64,000 nucleotides of DNA from Branchiostoma floridae. Lineage: Eukaryota; Chordata; Leptocardii; Amphioxiformes; Branchiostomatidae. The stretch lies in contig NC_049983.1 of the NCBI RefSeq assembly GCF_000003815.2, positions 11,852,283 through 11,916,282 of the forward strand, in the 5' to 3' direction. Each line of letters begins with the position of its first letter. The first letter of the stretch is position 1. Shown here piece by piece: positions 33,691-45,000 of the stretch. The notes under the pieces are model-generated. The model was not told the DNA's origin. It did not search any database and saw nothing but the letters and a program-made list of their open reading frames with translations. Made by a program: the position numbers and the translations under genes.

Positions 33691-36023
33691 TTGCCTGTCA
33701 GTTTTGGGTGCAGCGGTAGTAGATCTGCAAAATATAAGAGACAAACTTTCTCTTGGGGGACTAAAATAGCCCTATGACTACATGTAATGAACCCTCGGTC
33801 CCTGACGTGAGCCATCTCCGCTGCGTCACCAGTGCGCCCCCGCACACAATCAGAAGTGATCATTACGACAGGATTCCGACCATCTGAGGACCATGTAATA
33901 GCCTTCATTAGCGCGGCTATACCTGCTGGTGGAGACATGTGATCGCCCACACATTGCAAAAGATCACTTAATTAGCGTGGCACATAGAAACATGACTAAA
34001 ACCGAGAACGACACGAAACATGACGGATCTGTATCTGTATAGCCCGACGTAACACCAACTTCGAAGGCACGCGGCGAGGCAGCAGGTGGCTATATCACAC
34101 CAAAGAGGTTACTAGTATATCACACTAGCTGACACACCTAACCTTTGCACATCTAGCTGCAAGCGTTGTTAATAGCTATCTACCAAACACCTGGCGGCCT
34201 ATGTGAAACGAAGATGAGACAACCACGCGGGAGAAGGTAAGACAGAGGGGGGTAGAAAAAAATCTTCCAGCAACCTGCCCCCCTCCAACGGTATCATCCA
34301 CAATCCATCATAAATCCAAGCTCGGCGATTCTGTGAATAGCCCTGCACTTTAAAGATCTATTGAGATTGATTTTTAGAGTGGAGAGGGATTACAAACACT
34401 GCAGCCGTCAGCGCTACCATAATTCCTCTGGTTCCATACACGGTTCGGTGACATTCAATCCAATATTGGGTACGTTCGACATATTGCAATTTATTTCCAA
34501 AGATTCACATGAGGGTAAAAGAGTGCAAAGTTGCATCTAACGGTAGTAATACAAATTTTACAATATCATCTATACAGTTATAAACTAATATTTGAAAAAA
34601 GTTCAGATGAGAGCATAAGTGGTAATCTATAGCAGATATAGGCAGCAACGATTATATATGTAGTTTCTAAGGCTAGGCATGTATATGTACCTAATATAAA
34701 GATGTAATAATCTTCTAAATAGTCCCTTCGAATGCTATCCAGCAGCAAGACCCAATAGGAGAAATGAAATTTAGCATCAATTTCATTAATATTGATTGAT
34801 TAGGAAATTCGATTAAATAGATTATAAATTTGTAGAAGGTTCATTATACAATTGGAATTGTTCAGATTATGTTGTTCTTATAAGAACAAAATCTACCTTT
34901 GAGAAATGGTGACAATAACTATCAGACATAAAAATGGGTGAGCATGATGCAGTTTAATGCATGGTACAAAGGGCAATCTGTAAGGTAATTGATCATCAAA
35001 CATTTAGAGTTTACTACTACAAAATATCAAATGTCACCCGAGCTCCCAGACATACATTCTCTGACCATAGATCAGTCAGCACCAGTTTACATGTCATTGA
35101 ACAACATATTGCACTTTGGAGCTATAAACTTCAAATCAAACTGACATTCTAGAAACAAGTTCATTCTATAGTCTGTGTTGTGAATACATTTCAACATGGT
35201 AGCAACAGATAAATATGTAACATTTTTATCAATACATATCCCCCAGAGTCTGAAATCTGAGGCGAATCATTATTCACTGACGTTGAAGTTGGTGGGACTG
35301 ACAATAGCACATACAAACCCAGGCTGGCGGAATCAATCTGGTTTCACACCACTGCTCAAGGGTTTCCTTTCACTTTCTGAGAAACCACCTGATGAATACT
35401 AATGAGGTTGGCAATCACCTGACTGCACACAGACAATACAGGTGCAGCGTAATGATTAATCTTGCACAGCTATTGAACTGATCGATGTGAACAACAAAAC
35501 ACTGTGGAGTGCAACAATCCCATCTGGGTTACTGAAACTACTAATTTGTTTACATGGATAATGATGAGGGTCTGATGACTTATTTTACATGTATCTGGAG
35601 AACAAAATGCACTATTCATTATAACAGATTACCAGGAAAGTCAGCAGCATCAAGGATCTAAATGGTAGCAGCTTTTTCTGGGAGATAGAAAAACTTCCAA
35701 TGGTTTGTAAGAGGGGTAAGAATAATATAGGATTTTGAGAAGGAAATGGTCTAGATGAGTCATAATGCTAACAGAAGCAAGGAATCATTGAAAAACTGTA
35801 TCAATAAGTGCACTTGGGCAATGTTGTTTAAAAATATATATAGACGTATAAAATAGAAAAATAAATGATACATAACGTTACATGTATTTTCTTTACCATG
35901 GATAACCCTAAAGCCTCTGAAAACAGGGTAAGAGACAGATGGGTACAATCACTACTCTTTGCCTGCACAGCTACCACCTTAGCCTGTTTCAGAATTCCCA
36001 GGGGTACATACAATGCATCATAC
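33691..36023. other. Spacer between SINE and DCLRE1C 3' end
   Basis: AT-rich and unrecognised apart from the open minus-strand stretch 33700-33959. A TTTATT (minus-strand AATAAA) at about 34489 is far from the DCLRE1C stop. The true polyadenylation site is not clear. Confidence 0.3.
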
Positions 36024-39000
36024 TTAGAATTCTATAGACTTCTTAGCAGTCTTAAGTGTGGGTGTAACCCCTTCAGCAAGCTGCCTGTGTAGAGTCACCA
36101 GATCAGAGGCACACGGCTTATGGGTCCCCGGCGTGGAGTCTATGTCAAAGTCAGATGACCCCTGGGAGTCTGATAGTGTAGGGGTGAGTGGACAGGACAC
36201 CACACTGCGAGAACTACCTTGTGACAGGGGTAACTCCTGGTTGTCTGTGTGATGTGAGCTATTGGAGCATAGGATAACACTTGGGGTGCTTTCTACACTC
36301 TGCTGTGATAAAGACGTGCCCTGGTGTCCATCATCATGTTCTGTCAGGTCAATACAGGGCACCAGGGCATCACCTTGTCCAATATTGGAATGTGAGGTTT
36401 CTTTTGGCTCTTTTGTGAGGGAATGTGAGGGCTCTTTTGTACCATTTACTTCAAATGCTTCATTTTCTAATTGCATATCTCCTACTTCATCTTTCCCAAA
36501 TTGAGACTTCTTGAGATCAGTGTAAGCAAGGCCTGTTTGGCTCAGGATATGCTCATGGTTTTCTTCCAAAGCTGCATTCTTGTCTTTGCTGATTTGCTCC
36601 CCTTCCCCCATCTCTTCCTCCTCCTCCTCTCCCTCACTGATGTAGGATGGCTGACTGCCTGTTTTAGGTCCATAGTCCTCTTCCTCTTCATCGTCTGACT
36701 GTTTTGGATCTGATTTTTCACATCTGTTATCTACTCCATTATCAGGCTTTGCAATATTGCCCTCCATCCCTTGTGTAGGATTTAAGCTCTTCTCCCCTTT
36801 CTTCCCAGTCTTTGATGCAACAAACACAGCTGTGTCTTTCTGAGCTTCAGTGGTTATTTCGTCTTTACCATTGGTAACTGAGATTGGATCAGCACCATTA
36901 GTGCTGGTGTTGGCTTCGACAGGGATTTGTGGTTTGGTGGAGATGAAGATTTTCCTCTTTTGCAGCGGAGGTGTGTCATCATCATCACTGAACAAGTTTT
37001 CATCATCCTTGTGGACAACTTCTGTTGGAATAAGAGAACATTTTGTAATGTTGAGCTATTTCTAGAGACTGTGGATTGACAAGTTCCATGGCCTTACACT
37101 TCGCTCTAACCCTATCCCAAATTTCTGTAGCCATGGAACACATCACGCACGTCAATTCCATGGCACTAGTACAAGTCCTCCACGTATGTACATAGAGTTC
37201 ATTGCTAAATCAATGAATTCCATGGCCCCAAACAACTGCAAGTCATGGAGTTCATCACTAAGTAAATGAATTCCATGCCCCAAACTTGTACAAGTCATTG
37301 CCCCCAAACTAGTACAAGTTATTGCTGTGGAATTCATCACTAAAATGATGAATTCCATGCCCCCAAACTAGTGCAAGTCCCTGAGACTATTGCTGTGGAA
37401 TTCGTCACAAAAAATGATGAATTCTATGTCCTCAAGCTAGTATAAGTCCCTGCAAGCCTTCCACCGAAATGGATGAATTCTACAGACTCATCAATCCACA
37501 GTCTAGGGATATACCTGCTATGTTCAAATCACAACAAAGCACCTAGTATAAAAAATAAGCCTGTGCCAAAGACAGACAAGAAAGCCTGTGGATGACAAAT
37601 AATTTGGCAGTTTCCCAGCCTTAATTACCTTGCTGTTTTCTCTTGAGAGCTGCCCTCTGTAACCTGAGGGACCCGAGTGGCTGGTAAGAAACTAGCGTTG
37701 ACTCTGGCTGGACACTTCTCGTCAAGTCTCGTAACCTTTAGGTAGAGAAATACATTGTGTCATTTCTTTCTTTTCCTTAACAAAGCAAAACAATTTGAAG
37801 CAATTCTTACATCAAAGAAGAAGACAACGAACAAACAAGCAAGATCTATCTACAACACACATTATACATTTATCACTAAAAACAGGGGAGACAGAAGTAA
37901 CAGAAAGAAATGTATCCTCTACAGGCATGTCTATGTTGAAACCAATACATGTACATTATTTAAAGCATGCTTTTCACATCAAAGTAAAGAAAATATATCT
38001 CCATACATCACATCCATGCTAATAACTAATATCTATCATCATAAGGAGACAACAGAATAAACTATATTTTCCTGTTTTCCCATTTTACTGTCCATATCTC
38101 CAAGGAGAACCCTGTCTATGTGAAAGAGGGCAGTGTTAAGTATCAAATAAAAGCCATTTTACCTGTCCTCTGCCTCCTCTAAGGTTGTTCCCACAGGTGC
38201 TACATTAGCATGGACTGTCTTTGGTCGGATATACCCCACAAAGTCTCGGATCTACAGGCAGAAATTCCCTTTAAGATGCCATCAATCATCAACAGCCCAC
38301 ATCATAAATTGCCTTGAGGTAAGCTGAAGGTGAACACCAGCAATCATTCAAACAAGGGTGAGGTGACCTCACAGTTGAGTTATGCCATCCATGGTGTAAT
38401 ATGCTGTTAATCATATATACCTGGCTTCTGCGTGCGTGCGTGCAGTAAAGGCTTAACGTTTCTTTTGCATATCAGCAGCACTGCACCAGAAGCAAATGTT
38501 CCCTGGTATTTATGTTGAGAAAAATATAGCTTTATAACAAATTTGTGCTTTGTAGTAGTTTTATGTATAAATCATAATGTTACCATTACAAACAGGAGAA
38601 AAACTCCAACAATGACTCCCTACAATTTCACTAACATTTGAATTACAATGTACCTGCACTAGGTATTTAAGTTTTTTTACATTCTAGGCAATTGTGCAAT
38701 GTAGCAAATCAAACTTTATCCAAAATAAAGTTATGAGTACATAAAATTTTATGAGTACATACAATTATATTCTATGAGAATAAATATAATTCAGCCTGGT
38801 TCTCACCTCTGTATAAGAAGAATGGAAAGAAAAACAGACTCTGTGATGATGTCTGGAGCCTTTCCTGGGGGGGGGGGGGCAAAGAAATTGTTGCATTTCT
38901 TAAGAGAACATACATGTACAGGCACAAAGCTAAAAATCACATGTTGATATTGTAACATAAACAAGAACTGTCTAGTATAATGTAGCAATAATGCTTGCAT

Positions 39001-42000
39001 AACTTATCAACTTATTTTTTTCACCAAGTCTAGACACTTTTCAGATAGAATTGCACATTATGTAGATTCATCTAATATGCATACATTCGCTACATTTGTA
39101 TCTGTTGTTGTGTGCCAGTAGACTCAATCATAACAGCATCCAACACTGTTCAAATACCTGACAATAATGTCAACATAATATCCTGCAGCACCATTTCACA
39201 TATTCGTCCTGTTATCTACCATCCCCAGAGTGATGATTAGGAAATCTGGGAAATTACTTTCTCATTTCAATCCAACTTGTTTCCATCGACTTTCAAAAAT
39301 ACATTATTTTCTCATTTGCTGATGTACCACAACACATAGCTTTAGTCAAAACCAATTTCCTTTTGGCGGCCTAATTCACAGGATAATCGTCAATAAATTA
39401 CCAAAGTGTGATAGCAGTCAGTAAATTGATCGGTAATGGCTGATTGCCATCGAGGAAACCTGCAAGTTTCACCGAGGCAGACTGTTTAAGTTCATTCCTA
39501 TAGCATCATCCATCAATATTCTTTATAGAGAAACTGAACCGTTTTCCAGCTAGACAATTTGAGTGGCATCTGGATAATATCCTCTTCCACTAGTTTTGGC
39601 AATGGATCAGGACACAAGATTTTATACATGATCTAGACACATATTAGACTTTGTGCAATTTTCTTAAGTTGGCAAACATGCATGACGTAATTTTCCAACT
39701 CAGAACTCCAAATTTTCCTGCTGTCAATGTTCATTGTTTGAAATGAGCTTAGATTTGCAATGATTATACAGATGTTGTGGCAGGGCTCTGGCCAGCTTGA
39801 AATCTTTTTCCGTCAGCCAATTCCCATTGTCGTGAAAATTAAGTTAGAAAGACGGAACTGAGACCTTGAAAAACGTTTTTTTAATGAGATTATCGTATGC
39901 GAAAGGGCGCTGACACACATTGTCAACAATCATAACAATAGCAAGACAAACAGTGTGTGGCTTTTACGGCCGTGGACAGCGTCCCCAAACCGCCTGTTGC
40001 TTCCACCAAGAATTTTTGTCTATCGAGGTTGACGGATTGGTTAAAAAAATTTTCTGTCACATGCAGCAAATTTCCGTCAATTGACGGAAAAACGGACGCT
40101 GGCTAGAGCCTTGTGTTGTGGTGAAGTTTGCTTTACCTGATGACGTCCCCTGGACCTGCATAAGCTGTGAACCACATGGTGGAGGGTGTGACACTCATGA
40201 CCTCCAGCTCATGTGGGGGAGGGGGGCGGTACTTACAGGGCAGCGGGTGCCGACCCTTCTGGTACCTCTCCTGTCAAGAAACATTTATAGTCACCATCTC
40301 CAGGGAAAATTCCCTCAGGCCTTCTTTCTGCTACTGCTGAGCAACATACTGGAACCAAAATTTGATTTGTGTATCCTAATTGATTTTACAAAAGGAATGC
40401 AGTGCAAGATCTAGAAGTATGAATTAAAAGACAACAAAGCATTAGAAAATGTGTTCTTTAAATCTATCTATAAAATTTGTTGAGCCATCTTTCAAATCTT
40501 TGCTTGCTCAGTGGTCACAGCTTCCAATGATAAGAGGGTGTAATGAACAAGGAACAGATCATTTTGTCCCAAGCTAATCTTGACCATGGGAGGGGGCTAT
40601 CTATCATTGTATTACATACATTCATAATTAACGGTTGAAACTGTTACTACTACATATTTAAAAGAATTTGGACAATGTTTCACAAGACCAAGGGAGACTT
40701 TTCACTTTGTCCTCTTTCATACAGTGATATAGTTTTGACTAATATACAAACATACAATAAATGTCTATTAATTGTATGCATCAGGATATGATTATATAAC
40801 AATGAAATGATTTATAATGACGGTTCGACCAATGCATGAAAAGATGAAGGATCAACTGATATGTACAGGGTACAATGTATGTCATTCGTAATTCTTGTAA
40901 CAATCCTCATCATGTTACCAAAACTCATGGCTGAAACCAAGTTGGTGCTGGAAGGCAAAAGGTTAAATCACTAACCAGCCATCTGCAGGCATGGATCTGT
41001 GTCTCTGACGGATCAGAGGTCAAACACTGGAAGATTTCTGGAATGGCCTGATAGATACTGGGGTTGTTTACATGTACCTGGAAAAGCACACAATACTTGT
41101 GATACATATAAGTCGTATGTGCAGTAAACAGCAACAAGTAATATACACAATGTACATGTAAAACACACTTAACTTAGATTCTTGCATCATCTCAATCTCA
41201 TTCTAATGATGGTAACATAATTCCTTAATAAATAAATTATTGAGGAAGATGTCAAGCCTACGAGTGTAATATGTTTTGGATTGATGTCTATGTAGCTGAT
41301 TGCATATAATACAAAATGTATATGAATGTACCCCCACAAAAACTAATAACATAAGCAGACTTTAACTAACTGATGGACTGACACTTTTGAGTGATAACCT
41401 TAATCTAGAAAAACTCATTTTGTTCAAAATGCAGACTGATAGCCTTCCTTAAGCAGACTCTATGAGTCAGGTTTCTATTGAAAGCTTGCAACATGCTTTT
41501 TTTAAAAATGAAATATCAGTTATAATTGCCTCCAGATTCTTGCGGGCAGTCTCTGTAGAGGAAATCGAGGACAATTTGAACTCATGAGAATGAGAATGAA
41601 TTATTTGTAAAACATCACAGCCTATTAGGCTGAATCGTGTAATGCATTACAAGGGAGAGTGCTCACATATCATTCATGTTGTCCTTTCAAATTACAAAAT
41701 TCTATTGGAAAATAATCACATTCATAATTCCCCCAAAAATCTAGACTGATACAGCCTTACAGTCTTATTATTGAGCAACTGTTGGCAGTTGGACAAAAGC
41801 AGAACAATGTTCAGGGCTTTCGCTAGTGCATTTTAGGATAGTGGGCCACTACGCTAAAATTTGTGACCACTACGCTAAAATAAGGGCCACTACGCTAATT
41901 TTTAACTAGTGTAGTGGTGCTTTGCTGTCATTTGCTTGTTCAACAATGTCTGAACAATGAAAAATGATGATATGCCATTCATATGTGATGTGACAGATTG

Positions 42001-45000
42001 CCAACTTTTATCTCTACATCGTCAAAATCTCACCGTGGAGGGGCCAAGACCCCCCTTCCACACTTCCAAACCAATCTCCTGATTGGTCGCTTCGCTATCA
42101 TGCCATTCCCACTAGTACTATGCTAAAATGAAATCCTGGCTAGAACCCTGAATGTTGGATGATAGGGTACCAAGTGATGAGTGGTAGATCACCTTCATGT
42201 CAAATCTCCTGCAGAGTTCTATGAAGAGGTACTCGTAGCCGTACTTGGCCTTACAGTTCAGCCTCACCACATAGTGGGCACCTCTGCTGATCCAGCTGGA
42301 GACAAGACAATATTACACACAATGAGAACATCTGGTGATCTTCTCTTGATTTCTTATTTTTAAAGTACTACATATGAAATATCAACTAAGATACTAACGC
42401 TAGTTCACCTTTATCCGCTGGGTAACCTTTATCCGATGTTTAAGAAAACTGCGTATTTAGGGATGTCAATGCGCAGACTGTGGTTTTAAGTCGGTAAACA
42501 AGCTGTATGTTAAAAATATTGCACTTTCAAACCACTGTCCATCCACCTGATATCCCTAAACATCCCCTGGTTTTAAAACAATGAATATAGGTTACCCACG
42601 GATAAAGGTGAACTAGCCTTATATAATACATATAGTATATCGACCTTGACCTTTGTCTTACCAACACCTACCCACACCAAATTTCATAATTGTAATCCAT
42701 CAAGAGGTTCTTGAGTTATGCTGTCTACCAAAATCCGGAAACACAAAGACACACAGACACACCCAAAATAATTACTCCATTTATCTCCATTTTTCATGGC
42801 GATGATAAATTATAGAATAAAACCACACATAAAGATAATGAGTCATAAAAACCAACACCATCAATCACACAAATGAAGACCAGTTCATCTCACCTTTGCA
42901 CCACATTGATCAGTGCTGTGCAGCAGTCCTCCTGAAATAGTGGAGAACTTCATGAATAAATAATTTTCAATTTCACTGAGTATCTTGCCATAGCTACTGG
43001 ATAAAAATAAACCATAGATGACCCCATGCCCTTTCATCTACAGATGCAGCTGGTATCAAGGTCAAGGAAGTACCAGCACAATTACATAGATGAAGGCTAG
43101 TCATACAGGACATAATATAGTAATTTACAAAATATGTCGTAAACATGGATATCAGGTAATTTCCCACTGTTTGATTTATCATGATTATACAGCATGTACA
43201 CAACATTTTGGTTTGGTTTGGCCTGACAGAATTCAACTTCTGAATAATTGAATCAGTACTAGTGGGGGGTTTAAGAAGAGGATTTCATACTATATTGCCT
43301 CTTATCCAAACTGTATGATATCACATGATAAGAAAGATAACCAGATCATCATCATACTCTATCATCAGAACCAACAAAATTTTTAACTAATTAAGTAACA
43401 AAACTTCAATAATTAAAGATTTCACACCAAAAACACATTTTAATGCCCAATACCCAATGAACACCATCCCAGTGAGGTATAATTGATAAGGATGATGTAG
43501 TTACCCTGCAGGGGATGTACTTACCCTGGAGGGAATGTACTTACCCTGGAGGGGATGTACTTTGCCTCTGGGACCAGGAATGTGGTATCAACATACAGGC
43601 TCTGGATATTCTTAAGTCTGAAATCAATAAATAAGAGATGAGATATGATCAGGCCAGGTCACATGGAAGGACCTCTTCCACTAGGCAAAGATACTTATAA
43701 GGGTACAGACGAGTTGTTTCAGGCCTAGACAAACACACTAACATTAAGATATATCATTCATCGTAAGCCATTTATATCAACATAATATTTCATAGTATGA
43801 ATATCACTAATGACTTGATTTGGAGTTTTACTAGGAATGATACATGACACAAAATGAAATGTAATCAAATAATAAATCAGTTGATTGACTGCTCTACAAT
43901 TTTAAAACTATAGTTTATTTGTTTTCTTCATATCTTACCCTGTAATTAAAATGATTCATATTGTGATTGGTAGCTTCATATACTTGCAGGCTAAAGGAAC
44001 ATCTGAAGGAACTCACTAACTCACACTCACTCACACACACTAACTCACTATCCGGTGAACACATGAAAATAAGCCTGTATTTTGAATGATTTGTACTGCG
44101 ATTGATATAAATTCATTTGTATGTTATGAACGTCAGCAAGATTTTACGTAATTCAGCCTTTTGGCTGCTGTATATTTTTGTTTTCAATAAACCAATCAAC
44201 ATCATCTACGGACCTGTCCCCCTGATGTAGATGTTGAAACTGTGCTGCGCCCCCCACAGGCAGTCTGAAGTCTCCTGTGTACAGTACTGTACCCTCCGAT
44301 CCCTCGAACAGAAACCTGCAGAGGGGGTGAAACACATGACACAGACTGCCAGGCTTGTGTACTTTGTACTTAGTACATTAACCTGATAATGAGACATCCA
44401 TATCCTGTTCTGGCTCTGTTTGTTCCTTTGATCTGGACCACATTGAATATGTTGGCACACATTTGTAGAGTTTCAAACAACTGGTCTTTGAAAATTAGCA
44501 AGTCAAGAGATCTAATTGGCATCGAGTCACACGCTACCGGACAATAAGGGCATGGTGACAGGGTTTTAATAGGCTTTGAAAGTTTGAATGCCATTACACT
44601 ACTGCTTCTTAGACAGGGCTCAAAAATCACTTGGGGTAATAGGAGCACTGGTGCATCTGATTTTGAAAATAAGGTGAACAAAAAATTCTGTGCACACAGT
44701 ATACAATGATTAAAGTAGAATGTCTACCATTCACAATTACAAACCTTACTGCTCCTCTCCTGTCATCCTCCTACGCACGGTCCCAACGGCTATCTGACTG
44801 CTCAGCCTATTGGGCCCTGCTATCCCAGGCCCTACCCGCACGTATTGGGCTTTTTGTTGTCTAATCTGTCTCGCAAAGGCCGCTGGGAAGCTATCAGCCA
44901 ATCATGTTACGTCTTACATAGCACCATCCTCCTACGCCCGATTCCCAACGGCTGACTGCCCATATAAGGGTAAGCTCATTAATATCCCAACGGCTGACTG

